Below are positions 32,783-40,721 of a stretch of 64,000 bases of DNA, one piece after another. This DNA is from Pseudomonas sp. ACM7 (GTDB lineage: Bacteria; Pseudomonadota; Gammaproteobacteria; Pseudomonadales; Pseudomonadaceae), in contig NZ_CP024866.1 of assembly GCF_004136015.1 (NCBI RefSeq), positions 2,678,436 through 2,742,435 of the forward strand, written 5' to 3'. The first letter of the stretch is position 1. Each line of letters opens with the position of its first letter. The translations under genes and the position numbers were made by a program. Below the pieces are notes generated by a model that was not told the origin of the DNA, did no database searches, and was given only the letters and a program-made list of their open reading frames with translations.

Positions 32783-33139
32783 TCACGGCTTGAGCCAGGT
32801 TCCCTGGCTTTGGGCTTCACAAAACGGCTTCAAATACGCTGCATCCGTGGCCACGCCGTAATAGTGAATATCCTGCCGGTAAGGCATATTGGCGACTTGG
32901 GCGTTGCTGCACACTCCGAACGCCCCGGTGGGGCATTGGTCGACGTACTGCACCTCGACTTTCTGGCCAGGAAGGTTCGGCTGGCAGAAACCATCGGCGA
33001 ACAGTTTTTCCGGAATGTTGCGGTTCTGCTGGCAGACTTTCACGTCGAGTCGCGCAGCCGTGCTATGTACCACACAGGCTTGAGCCAGCGCCTCACCCGA
33101 AGTGAGCGCCAGGACCAACGACAATCCCATCAACCGCAT
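32783..33139 (-). CDS. Small exported cysteine-rich hypothetical protein
   Basis: A 118-residue protein with signal peptide (MRLMGLSLVLALTSGEALAQ). The mature part has six cysteines (QACVVHS, VKVCQQN, GFCQPN, DQCPTG, GVCSNA, PFCEAQ), likely three disulfides. It has no recognised domain. It is divergent from the second COG0523 gene by 26 bases and convergent with DUF1826, so it is enclosed in the zinc region; a periplasmic zinc or redox role is guesswork. An upstream AGGAGG-type ribosome site supports translation. Confidence 0.7.
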   Translation of the reverse strand: MRLMGLSLVLALTSGEALAQACVVHSTAARLDVKVCQQNRNIPEKLFADGFCQPNLPGQKVEVQYVDQCPTGAFGVCSNAQVANMPYRQDIHYYGVATDAAYLKPFCEAQSQGTWLKP

Positions 33140-33165
33140 CCTTACCTCCTCAGAAAACTTCGACC

Positions 33166-34137
33166 ATGTTGCAGAATATTCCCACGCACGTCATTGCTGG
33201 CCCCTTGGGTGCCGGCAAGACCAGTCTGATCAAGCACCTGTTGGCGCAGCGGCCGGCGAATGAGCGTTGGGCGGTGCTGATCAACGAGTTCGGCCAGATC
33301 GGCCTCGACGCTGCGTTGCTGACCCGGGACGCCGATGGTATCGCACTGGGTGAAGTGGCCGGGGGCTGTTTGTGTTGCGTGAATGGTGCGCCGTTTCAGA
33401 TCGGCCTCGGGCGTTTACTGCGCAAGGCGCGGCCGGATCGGCTGTTTATCGAACCCTCCGGGCTTGGACATCCGGCGCAATTGCTCAGGCAATTGAGTGA
33501 GGCGCCGTGGCAAGGCGTGTTGGCTGTTCAACCCTGCGTCCTGGTGCTGGATGCCCAGGCACTTGCTGCCGGCAAACCGCTGCCGGTGGCGCAACAGGAA
33601 GCGCTCAAGAGCGCTGGGTTGTTGCTGATGAATAAAGCCGAAAATATCGACGACGCTGATCGCCAGCGAATCGCCGCACAGTTGCCGGCGCGTCCGTTGT
33701 ACTGGACGCAGCAAGCCGCATTGCCATTGAGTGAGTTACCAGGGCTTGGGGTTCAGGCTGTAGCGGGTGTGGATAACTTCGTTGCGCCCAAAGGATTGGC
33801 ACAGCTGCCAGCCATCTGGACCGATCCTGCGCTGCCAATTTGCTTGAGCCAGGAACAGGAGGGCGGCTGGAGTGTTGGGTGGCGGTGGCATCCAAGTCAG
33901 ACTTTCGACGCGACGCTCGTTGGCCGTTGGCTTGAAAGCCTTGCCTGGCGGCGGGCGAAGCTGGTTATCCACAGCGCCGATGGTTGGGTTTCGGCGAATG
34001 CGCTGGAAAACCCGGTGCTGGACTGGCAGCCCAGCGAATGGCGGCGTGATTCGCGCATCGAGCTGATTTTCAGTGAGCCGCAGGATGTTGATTCATTGCA
34101 AAGAGATCTAGCCGGCTGCCGGTCGAGTCCGACTTGA
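33166..34137 (+). CDS. Second COG0523/CobW-type GTPase
   Basis: A 323-residue G3E GTPase, shorter than the ZigA-like one and from another subgroup. Walker A is GPLGAGKTS, the metal motif GGCLCCVNG, followed by FIEPSGLGHP and a weaker guanine motif (MNKAENI). The C-terminal part (SVGWRWHPSQTFDATLVGRWLES) is a short CobW_C-like domain. No Zur box was found directly before it; its position suggests a role in zinc allocation. Two perfect DnaA-box 9-mers (33768-33776 and 33965-33973) lie inside the gene, perhaps by chance. Confidence 0.88.
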   Translation: MLQNIPTHVIAGPLGAGKTSLIKHLLAQRPANERWAVLINEFGQIGLDAALLTRDADGIALGEVAGGCLCCVNGAPFQIGLGRLLRKARPDRLFIEPSGLGHPAQLLRQLSEAPWQGVLAVQPCVLVLDAQALAAGKPLPVAQQEALKSAGLLLMNKAENIDDADRQRIAAQLPARPLYWTQQAALPLSELPGLGVQAVAGVDNFVAPKGLAQLPAIWTDPALPICLSQEQEGGWSVGWRWHPSQTFDATLVGRWLESLAWRRAKLVIHSADGWVSANALENPVLDWQPSEWRRDSRIELIFSEPQDVDSLQRDLAGCRSSPT

Positions 34138-34138
34138 A

Positions 34139-34558
34139 TCAAGGACGCCATTTAGTGTGTTCTTGCCGCCACTGGCTCATCTCGATCACCTCAGCGCGCG
34201 GTTTCACTACATCGGTCACCGCAGGCGTGTCGTCGAACGGCATCGGGTAGGGCGCCAGCTCAATCTGCGCACTGTGGGCGCCGAACTGGGTGATGGTGCC
34301 GTTGTGACGGCTTTCACCGGTCACGGTGAATTCGAAGTTATACACACGGGCGAGGCGCCGTCGGCCATTGGCGTCTTTAATGAACGCAATCTTCTTCAAG
34401 GCCACGTTGCCGTCCAGCAGCTCGATTCCGAGCTTTGCGCAATGCAGCTTGACCCGCTCCAGCGCGCGCTCGCGCAAGCCATGGTTGTGCCATAACCACG
34501 CGCCACCGGTGGCAAGCAGCATCAGGACGAAGATATTTCCAAGGGTCAGCATCAACAC
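34139..34558 (-). CDS. DUF3301 family membrane-anchored protein
   Basis: A 139-residue protein with one N-terminal membrane helix (LGNIFVLMLLATGGAWLWH) and a soluble basic domain (RVKLHCAKLGIELLDGNVALKKIAF...RRLARVYNFEFTVTGESRHNGTI). This pattern is typical of DUF3301, a gamma-proteobacterial family of unknown function, with the soluble part on the cytoplasmic side. It is convergent with the COG0523 gene, one base apart. Confidence 0.8.
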   Translation of the reverse strand: MLMLTLGNIFVLMLLATGGAWLWHNHGLRERALERVKLHCAKLGIELLDGNVALKKIAFIKDANGRRRLARVYNFEFTVTGESRHNGTITQFGAHSAQIELAPYPMPFDDTPAVTDVVKPRAEVIEMSQWRQEHTKWRP

Positions 34559-34672
34559 GTTGCTCCAACTAGATAGTGTCAGCTTAACTGCGTCGCCGGT
34601 CTGTCGTACAGGCTGCGTTTAGTCGCATACTGCGCGGCTTGAATTTCAATCGTTTGACGGAAAACCCACCGC

Positions 34673-35545
34673 ATGAAACGTACGCCCCATCTGCTCGCCA
34701 TCCAGTCCCACGTGGTGTTCGGCCACGCTGGCAACAGCGCCGCGGTTTTCCCGATGCAGCGGGTCGGGGTGAATGTCTGGCCGCTCAATACGGTGCAGTT
34801 CTCCAACCATACTCAGTATGGCCAGTGGGCCGGTGAAGTGCTGGCGCCGCATCAGATTCCCGACCTGGTCGAAGGCATCGCGGCAATTGGCGAACTGGGC
34901 AACTGCGACGCCGTGCTGTCTGGCTATCTCGGCAGTGCTGCCCAGGGTCGGGCGATCCTGACGGGGGTGGCGCGGATCAAGTCGATAAATCCCAAGGCAC
35001 TGTATCTGTGTGACCCGGTGATGGGCCATCCGGAGAAGGGTTGCAGCGTGCCCGCGGAAGTCAGCGATTTCCTGCTGGAGGAGGCGGCTGCCGTGGCGGA
35101 CTTCATGTGCCCGAACCAGCTGGAGCTGGACAGCTTTTCGGGGCGCAAGCCGCAATCGTTGTTCGATTGCCTGGCCATGGCGCGAGCGTTGCTGGCGCGT
35201 GGTCCAAAGGCTGTGCTGGTCAAGCATCTGAACTATCCCGGTAAACCGGGGGATGTTTTCGAGATGTTGCTGGTGACGGCCGAAGACAGCTGGCATTTGC
35301 GCCGTCCGCTGCTGGCGTTCCCGCGTCAGCCGGTGGGTGTCGGCGACCTGACCTCCGGACTGTTTCTGGCTCGCGTACTGTTGGGCGATAGCCTGGTGGC
35401 GGCTTTCGAATTCGCCGCGTCGGCGGTGCATGAAGTGCTGCTGGAAACCCAGGCTTGCTCCAGCTATGAGCTGGAACTGGTGCGGGCTCAGGACCGGATT
35501 GCCCATCCACGGGTGCGGTTCGAAGCGACACCTCTCAGCCTCTGA
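34673..35545 (+). CDS. pdxY: Pyridoxal kinase PdxY
   Basis: A 290-residue ribokinase-fold enzyme that phosphorylates pyridoxal to pyridoxal phosphate in the salvage path. Motifs: [27 protein letters not shown] at the N-terminus (substrate pocket), [19 protein letters not shown]-type [12 protein letters not shown], and the anion-hole region [13 protein letters not shown], where the Asp is catalytic. Length and motifs are those of PdxY rather than PdxK. It is followed by a REP pair. Confidence 0.93.
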   Translation: MKRTPHLLAIQSHVVFGHAGNSAAVFPMQRVGVNVWPLNTVQFSNHTQYGQWAGEVLAPHQIPDLVEGIAAIGELGNCDAVLSGYLGSAAQGRAILTGVARIKSINPKALYLCDPVMGHPEKGCSVPAEVSDFLLEEAAAVADFMCPNQLELDSFSGRKPQSLFDCLAMARALLARGPKAVLVKHLNYPGKPGDVFEMLLVTAEDSWHLRRPLLAFPRQPVGVGDLTSGLFLARVLLGDSLVAAFEFAASAVHEVLLETQACSSYELELVRAQDRIAHPRVRFEATPLSL

Positions 35546-35559
35546 GCGGCGTAGACCCC

Positions 35560-35651
35560 ATCGCGAGCAAGCTCGCTCCCACACAGATATTCAGTGGACA
35601 CAGAAATTGTGTCCGTCGTAGATCACTTGTGGGAGCGAGCTTGCTCGCGAT
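35560..35651. repeat. REP pair (REPIN), family A
   Basis: ATCGCGAGCAAGCTCGCTCC and its inverted copy enclose a central hairpin (GGACACA/TGTGTCC). It separates the convergent pdxY and thioesterase genes. Confidence 0.92.
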
Positions 35652-35688
35652 GACTCACTCAAGAACCACATCAAACTGACTGAACAGT

Positions 35689-36171
35689 TCAGGCGTCGCC
35701 CTTGATGTCCTGATAGCGCTTTTCCAGTTCCTGACGAATCTGCCGACGTTGCTGGGCCTGCATGAAGCGGCGTTTGTCTTCGCTGTTCTGCGGTTGCAGT
35801 GGCGGGACAGCAGCCGGTTTGCGGTCGTCATCCACTGCGACCATGGTGAAGAAGCAGCTGTTGGTGTGGCGCACCGAGCGCTCGCGGATGTTTTCGGTCA
35901 CCACCTTGATGCCCACCTCCATGGAGGTGTTGCCGGTGTAATTGACCGAGGCCAGAAAGGTCACCAGTTCGCCGACATGAATCGGCTCGCGGAAAATCAC
36001 CTGGTCCACCGACAGGGTCACCACGTAGCGGCCGGCATAACGGCTGGCGCACGCGTAGGCCACTTCGTCGAGGTATTTGAGCAAGGTACCGCCGTGGACA
36101 TTGCCAGAGAAGTTGGCCATGTCGGGGGTCATCAATACCGTCATCGACAGCTGTGCGTTTCCGGGTTCCAT
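35689..36171 (-). CDS. Acyl-CoA thioesterase, hotdog fold (YciA-type)
   Basis: A 160-residue protein with one hotdog domain. MANFSGNVHGGTLLKYLDEVAYACASRYAG contains the catalytic-type Asn/His-Gly-Gly and Asp/Glu residues of the thioesterase family; it would hydrolyse acyl-CoA esters. The C-terminal tail is charged and helical (RFMQAQQRRQIRQELEKRYQDI). ATG 36171 (MEPGN) is preferred over the upstream open frame because of GAGAA before it. About 290 bases without a gene separate it from the divergent antiporter, perhaps including both promoters. Confidence 0.88.
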   Translation of the reverse strand: MEPGNAQLSMTVLMTPDMANFSGNVHGGTLLKYLDEVAYACASRYAGRYVVTLSVDQVIFREPIHVGELVTFLASVNYTGNTSMEVGIKVVTENIRERSVRHTNSCFFTMVAVDDDRKPAAVPPLQPQNSEDKRRFMQAQQRRQIRQELEKRYQDIKGDA

Positions 36172-36460
36172 AGCGTTCTCACGGTTCAAGGCAGAATTTC
36201 GGGAGGGCGGCACCTCTGCGGGTGCCTCGTCAGCTTTTTCAAACCAACAGTTATCGGGACGCCGGGCGGGTGGCTGCCGTCACGCCCGAATCGATCTGTT
36301 TCCATATATTGCACCGCCTTTCTGCCGGAAGTCGCGGTGTTACCCTTCAAAAGCCCCCTCTCAAGGGTAATTCCCACGCGGAAAGTGGACTTTTTACCTT
36401 GTTCGAACAGACCTTTCCCACATCTGTCGATTGAGCAATGTCACCCAAGGAGCCCACGCC

Positions 36461-38224
36461 ATGCACGCCATCAGCTTCATTCAAGATCTGGCAGTGATCA
36501 TGTTGATCGCGGGTGTGGTGACCGTGCTGTTTCATCGCTTCAAACAACCTGTGGTACTCGGCTACATCGTCGCCGGCTTCATCATCGGCCCGCACACCCC
36601 GCCGTTCAGCCTGATTCACGATGAAGAAACCATCAAGACCCTCGCCGAACTCGGGGTGATTTTCCTGATGTTCTGCCTGGGCCTGGAGTTCAGCCTGCGC
36701 AAGCTGTTCAAGGTCGGCGCCACAGCGTTCATTGCGGCGTTCCTGGAAATCATGCTGATGATCTGGATCGGCTACGAGATCGGTCGCTGGTTTGATTGGA
36801 ACACCATGGACTCGCTGTTCCTCGGCGCGATCCTGGCGATTTCCTCGACCACGATCATCGTTAAGGCGCTCAACGATCTGAAGATGAAGAACGAGCGCTT
36901 CGCGCAGCTGATTTTCGGCGTGCTGATCGTTGAAGACATCCTTGGCATCGGCATCATCGCCTTGCTGTCGAGCATCGCGGTCAGCGGCACGGTCAGTTCC
37001 GGCGAAGTGTTTTCCACGGTCGGCAAGCTCTCGCTGTTCATGATTGTCGCACTGGTCATCGGCATCCTGTTGGTGCCGCGATTGCTGGCTTACGTGGCGA
37101 AGTTCGAAAGCAATGAAATGCTGCTGATCACGGTGTTAGGCCTGTGTTTCGGCTTCTGTTTGCTGGTGGTCAAACTTGAGTACAGCATGGTGCTCGGTGC
37201 CTTCCTGATTGGCGCGATCATGGCTGAATCCCGGCAATTGCTGAAAATCGAGCGCTTGATCGAACCGGTTCGCGACCTGTTCAGTGCGATCTTCTTTGTC
37301 GCCATCGGGCTGATGCTCGATCCGATGATCCTGCTGCAATATGCATGGCCGATTGCGGTGATCACCGTGGCCGTGGTGCTGGGCAAAATGTTCTCTTGCG
37401 GCCTTGGCGCCTTTATCGCTGGCAATGATGGACGCACCTCACTTCGCGTCGGGATGGGGCTTTCGCAGATTGGCGAATTTTCTTTCATCATCGCGGCGCT
37501 GGGCATGACGTTGCAGGTCACCAGCAACTTCCTTTACCCGGTCGCTGTAGCCGTCTCGGTGATCACCACGTTGCTGACGCCCTACCTGATCCGCGCGGCT
37601 GATCCGCTGTCGGTCAAGCTTGCCGCGGTGATGCCGAAGCGACTGGGCAGGGTATTGGGGATGTACGGCGAATGGCTGCGCAGCATCCAGCCTCAGGGCG
37701 AGGGCGCGCTGTTGGCGTCGATGATTCGGCGGATTCTGTTGCAGGTGGGCGTCAATCTGGCGCTGGTGATTGCGATCTTCTTCTCGGGTGCTTTTTTCGC
37801 TGAGCGCATGTCCGCTTACCTGCAAGACTGGATCAGCGACCCGAGCTGGCAGAAAGCGTTGATTTGGGGCGGGGCGTTGCTGTTGTCGCTACCGTTCCTG
37901 ATCGCCGCCTATCGCAAGCTCAAGGCGCTCTCGATGCTGTTAGCGGAGATGGGCGTGAAGCCGGAGATGGCCGGCCGCCACACGCAGCGAGTGCGTCGGG
38001 TGATCGCCGAAGTGATCCCGATCCTCTCGCTGCTGGTGATTTTTCTGCTGCTGGCAGCCTTGTCGGCCAGTATTCTGCCGACCAACAAGTTGCTGGTGCT
38101 GATCGTCGTCGTCGCGGCCGCTATAGCGGCGCTGCTCTGGCGCTGGTTCATCCGCGTGCACACGCGGATGCAGGTGGCGTTGCTCGAAACACTGGACAAC
38201 CACAAGGACTCCTCAAGCCACTGA
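36461..38224 (+). CDS. CPA2-family cation:proton antiporter without nucleotide-binding domain
   Basis: A 587-residue inner-membrane protein. About 12 helices at the N-terminus carry the CPA2 (KefB/KefC-like) signature: GYIVAGFIIGPHTPPFSL, FLMFCLGLEFSLRKL, LAISSTTIIVKALNDL, IEDILGI-like VEDILGIGIIALL, and SQIGEFSFIIAALG. After residue about 390, where Kef proteins have a TrkA-N domain, there are instead more membrane helices (VNLALVIAIFFSGAFFA, LIWGGALLLSLPFLIAA, LSLLVIFLLLAALSASIL, IVVVAAAIAALLWRW). So gating by NAD(H) or glutathione is unlikely. AAGGAG sits 8 bases before the ATG. Confidence 0.88.
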   Translation: MHAISFIQDLAVIMLIAGVVTVLFHRFKQPVVLGYIVAGFIIGPHTPPFSLIHDEETIKTLAELGVIFLMFCLGLEFSLRKLFKVGATAFIAAFLEIMLMIWIGYEIGRWFDWNTMDSLFLGAILAISSTTIIVKALNDLKMKNERFAQLIFGVLIVEDILGIGIIALLSSIAVSGTVSSGEVFSTVGKLSLFMIVALVIGILLVPRLLAYVAKFESNEMLLITVLGLCFGFCLLVVKLEYSMVLGAFLIGAIMAESRQLLKIERLIEPVRDLFSAIFFVAIGLMLDPMILLQYAWPIAVITVAVVLGKMFSCGLGAFIAGNDGRTSLRVGMGLSQIGEFSFIIAALGMTLQVTSNFLYPVAVAVSVITTLLTPYLIRAADPLSVKLAAVMPKRLGRVLGMYGEWLRSIQPQGEGALLASMIRRILLQVGVNLALVIAIFFSGAFFAERMSAYLQDWISDPSWQKALIWGGALLLSLPFLIAAYRKLKALSMLLAEMGVKPEMAGRHTQRVRRVIAEVIPILSLLVIFLLLAALSASILPTNKLLVLIVVVAAAIAALLWRWFIRVHTRMQVALLETLDNHKDSSSH

Positions 38225-38230
38225 GACCTC

Positions 38231-38377
38231 TGTAGCAGCTGCCGAAGGCTGCGTTCGACTCGGGCCGCGTTCGGACGCAGCAGTCGTAAACCCGGATGAC
38301 TCGGTTTTCCTGAAACACCTCGTTGCCTGATATTGCGGCCGCTTCGCAGCCGAACGCAGGCTGCGCCAGCTGCTACA
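38231..38377. repeat. Inverted repeat pair, REP family B
   Basis: TGTAGCAGCTGCCGAAGGCT at the left is repeated inverted as AGC(x)G...CAGCTGCTACA at the right, 93 bases apart. It belongs to the same family as the copies at 47045 and 57070. It fills the gap between the convergent antiporter and SMI1/KNR4 genes. Confidence 0.75.
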
Positions 38378-38390
38378 AAGTTGAGGCGTC

Positions 38391-38798
38391 TCAGCTTTCC
38401 AGCCAGACGTCCCGCGCCCAGTGCCACACCGATTCCCAGGTTTCCTCGGCGATCAGCTCTTCTTCGGCCAACCACAGCACCACGGTGCCGTCTTCTTCGA
38501 CCAGGTAGTAGTTGTCACCGTCCTGGCAGATCGGAATCATGCTGCGATCAACACCCGCATCCCAGGCGTTGGCGGCAACGTCCGGCAGGTAGGTGTGGGA
38601 TTGCGGGTCGGTAACGGTTACCGGCTCCAGGCTGCCGTAGACGACGTCGCTGACGGTCAGCAAAAACTCTCTGAAGACAAATGGAATGTCGATGAACAGC
38701 TGTTCTTCGATTTCCACCAATTGATCTTCGTCGGGCAACTCCAAGGGGACCGGTACCGGTTCGTTGGCTTCACGCAGTTGTTCGATGATTTCTTCCAC
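38391..38798 (-). CDS. SMI1/KNR4 (SUKH) family protein
   Basis: A 135-residue acidic protein. LPDEDQLVEIEEQLFIDIPFVFREFLLTVSDVVYG near the N-terminus and WDAGVDRSMIPICQDGDNYYLVEEDGTVVLW in the middle are the hallmarks of the SMI1/KNR4 or SUKH superfamily. Many members are immunity proteins against contact-dependent toxins, but this one is single, with no toxin next to it, and is probably a core gene. A strong terminator stands 80 bases before its start. Confidence 0.85.
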   Translation of the reverse strand: MEEIIEQLREANEPVPVPLELPDEDQLVEIEEQLFIDIPFVFREFLLTVSDVVYGSLEPVTVTDPQSHTYLPDVAANAWDAGVDRSMIPICQDGDNYYLVEEDGTVVLWLAEEELIAEETWESVWHWARDVWLES

Positions 38799-38880
38799 GT
38801 CCGGGATCCTCTTGCTTGATGGCGCGGTTTAGTTGGGGCGGTTTATACAGTAGCTCGCTATAGATGCAACCGCGAAATAG

Positions 38881-38906
38881 AAAACCCCAGCCAAGGCTGG
38901 GGTTTT
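38881..38906 (-). terminator. Strong bidirectional-type rho-independent terminator
   Basis: AAAACCCCAGCC and GGCTGGGGTTTT form a 12-bp stem with a 2-base loop. It ends transcription coming leftward from the Tim44-like gene before the SMI1/KNR4 gene. Confidence 0.9.
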
Positions 38907-38921
38907 CATTACAGCATGCTA

Positions 38922-39060
38922 GGTTCTGTCTGGAACGTGCCTGCGCGTCGATCATACTGCGTTAAAAACAGGCTCGGATGCTCATTGACTAAAGTCAACT
39001 CCGCGTCCTCGCCTGTTTTTGCCTTGTCTGATCTTAGCTCGGCACCTTCCAGACAGAACC
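38922..39060. repeat. 139-bp near-perfect palindrome (hairpin element)
   Basis: The outer 20 bases GGTTCTGTCTGGAACGTGCC match the inverse of the last 20 at 19 positions. Inside, AAAAACAGGC (38964-38973) and GCCTGTTTTT (39011-39020) pair, and the centre is TTGACTAAAGTCAA. The whole element can fold into one long imperfect stem. It starts 16 bases after the terminator and ends 8 bases from the stop of the Tim44-like gene. It encodes no clear protein. I see it as a mobile hairpin element of the REP or MITE kind, but it has no obvious target duplication. Confidence 0.8.
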
Positions 39061-39068
39061 GGGAAGTA

Positions 39069-39941
39069 TCAGCCGTTCTGGCGGATACCGGCGACCAGCC
39101 AAGGCTGGTTCTCGCCCTGCGGACGTTCCATGTTCCAGCTTTCGCTGAACACTTCGCCCTGGTCGAAACGAGAGGTCTTCGACACACCGGTGAAGGTCAG
39201 GGTGGCGATGGTCTTGTCGGCACGATCATCCACGCCGTCCAGTTGAACATTGAGGTTATCAATGTAGGTGGACTGGAAACCGTCGCCCAGATCGGCACGT
39301 TCGCGCTTGAGGAACTCCAGCAGTTGCGGGGTCACGAACTCGGCGATCTTGTCCATTTCGTTGGCGTCCCAGTGTTGCTGCAGGGACTGGAAGTGGTTGC
39401 GGGCTGCTTCAATGAAGTTCTTTTCATTGAACCAGGCCGGAGCGTTGATCACCGGACGAGCGGCAACCGGTGCTGCCGAACCGCCGAAGATCGAACCCAT
39501 GGCCGCTGGCTTCTGCTCGAACACTTCACGCTGCATCGGTGCGCCAGCTGGAGCCATGTGCTCCTGCTGCTTGCGACGACGAGCGGCGATGAAGCGGAAG
39601 ATCAGGAAGGCGATGACCGCCATGATCAGGATGTCGAAGATCTGCATGCCCTGGAAGCCGCCGCCCATGAACATGGAGGCCAACAGGCCACCGGCAGCGA
39701 TACCGGCCAGAGGGCCGAGCCAGCGCGAAGCACCACCGGCCTTGGCAGCGGCGCCCGCGGCACCGGCCGCACCGGCAGTGGCAGCAGCGCCGCCTGCAGC
39801 AGAAGAAGGAGCCATTTGGCTGGTCTGGTGAGTCGGCGCAGCGCCGGAGCTCTTGCCGCCACCAAAGCGCTTGGCGTTGGCGTCCAGGCTCATCGTCAGG
39901 CCGATGCACAACGCCATGGCGATGCTAAGAAAACGTTTCAT
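39069..39941 (-). CDS. Tim44-like domain protein, exported or membrane-anchored
   Basis: A 290-residue protein. A signal-like N-terminus (MKRFLSIAMALCIGLTMSLDANA) is followed by a Gly/Ala-rich linker (SAAGGAAATAGAAGAAGAA), two hydrophobic helices (WLGPLAGIAAGGLLASMFMG; FDILIMAVIAFLIFRFIAAR), a short basic stretch, and a C-terminal Tim44-like domain (about 150-288: WFNEKNFIEAARNHFQSLQQHWDANEMDKIAEFVTPQLLEFLKRE). The bacterial family is conserved in pseudomonads; the function is unknown. ATG 39941 is chosen for the signal sequence; an ATG 5 codons earlier exists. Confidence 0.88.
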   Translation of the reverse strand: MKRFLSIAMALCIGLTMSLDANAKRFGGGKSSGAAPTHQTSQMAPSSAAGGAAATAGAAGAAGAAAKAGGASRWLGPLAGIAAGGLLASMFMGGGFQGMQIFDILIMAVIAFLIFRFIAARRRKQQEHMAPAGAPMQREVFEQKPAAMGSIFGGSAAPVAARPVINAPAWFNEKNFIEAARNHFQSLQQHWDANEMDKIAEFVTPQLLEFLKRERADLGDGFQSTYIDNLNVQLDGVDDRADKTIATLTFTGVSKTSRFDQGEVFSESWNMERPQGENQPWLVAGIRQNG

Positions 39942-40119
39942 AAAGGGAATTCCCATTTGTGGATGGCACGCGCGCCATGTTGCACAGCTGAAGTGTTACT
40001 GGCTAGCGGCAGAGTGTTTCGGGCTTTTGCCTGACAGGTTGCGTTCAGCTTCAGTCAGCGCAATAAGGCCTGTTAACTTTGGTCCGTAGGATCGGTGGAT
40101 AAGTTCTGTAGGAAGGGGC

Positions 40120-40560
40120 CTAGCGGCGCAGCGCCAGCATGACCACACCGGCTGTAATCAGGCCGATTCCACCCCATTGGCGCAGGTCGAGTTTTTCGCC
40201 CAGCAGGATCACGCCGAGCACCGCCACCAGTACCACGCTGAGCTTGTCCACCGGAGCGACCAGTGAGGCCGGCCCCAGTTTCAGTGCGCGGAAGTAGCAG
40301 ATCCACGAGGCACCGGTGGCCAGTCCCGACAGCAGCAGGAACAGGTAGCTCCTGGCAGAGATCGATCCTAATGACTGATATTGGCCCGTGGCGTACAAAA
40401 TCAAGGCCAGGCTGACCAAAACCACCACGGTACGCAGTAGGGTGGCGAAGTCGGAGTTGACGTTTTCGATACCGATTTTCGCGAAAATGGCGGTCATGGC
40501 GGCAAAGGCTGCCGACAACAGGGCCCAGAATGTCCAGGAAGAAAAGAAGCCTGAGCCCAT
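40120..40560 (-). CDS. EamA/DMT-family small transporter
   Basis: A 146-residue protein with five predicted membrane helices (WALLSAAFAAMTAIFAKIG, LLRTVVVLVSLALILYATG, YLFLLLSGLATGASWICYFRAL, LSVVLVAVLGVILLGE, GGIGLITAGVVMLAL), equal to one EamA repeat. Full DMT exporters have two repeats, so it probably works as a dimer. The motif VAPVDKLSVVLVAVLGVILLGEKL is typical. Substrate unknown. The open frame extends 67 codons upstream into a REP pair; ATG 40560 (MGSGFF) is the sensible start. Confidence 0.85.
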   Translation of the reverse strand: MGSGFFSSWTFWALLSAAFAAMTAIFAKIGIENVNSDFATLLRTVVVLVSLALILYATGQYQSLGSISARSYLFLLLSGLATGASWICYFRALKLGPASLVAPVDKLSVVLVAVLGVILLGEKLDLRQWGGIGLITAGVVMLALRR

Positions 40561-40613
40561 GTTGTCGCGCCTTATAAGATCAACCTGCTGAGGTCCGGAT
40601 CGACACAAAACCC

Positions 40614-40702
40614 TGTGGGAGCGAGCTTGCTCGTGATGAACGATAACGCGGTGTTTCAGACGCACCGCAGCGATCCCAATCGCGAGCAAGCTCGCTCCCA
40701 CA
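40614..40702. repeat. REP pair (REPIN), family A
   Basis: TGTGGGAGCGAGCTTGCTCG and the inverted ATCGCGAGCAAGCTCGCTCC are separated by about 40 bases. They lie between uvrD and the EamA-type gene, both on the minus strand. Confidence 0.9.
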
Positions 40703-40721
40703 GAAAAGCTATTAGATAGCC

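Noticed and set aside
38391..38798. SMI1/KNR4 protein as immunity gene of a toxin system
   Set aside because: No toxin, Rhs or CdiA gene is near; the gene lies alone between housekeeping genes.
38909..39187. A 92-residue open frame across the large palindrome
   Set aside because: Its sequence is dictated by the palindrome and by the antisense of the Tim44-like gene; the DNA structure is the likelier signal.
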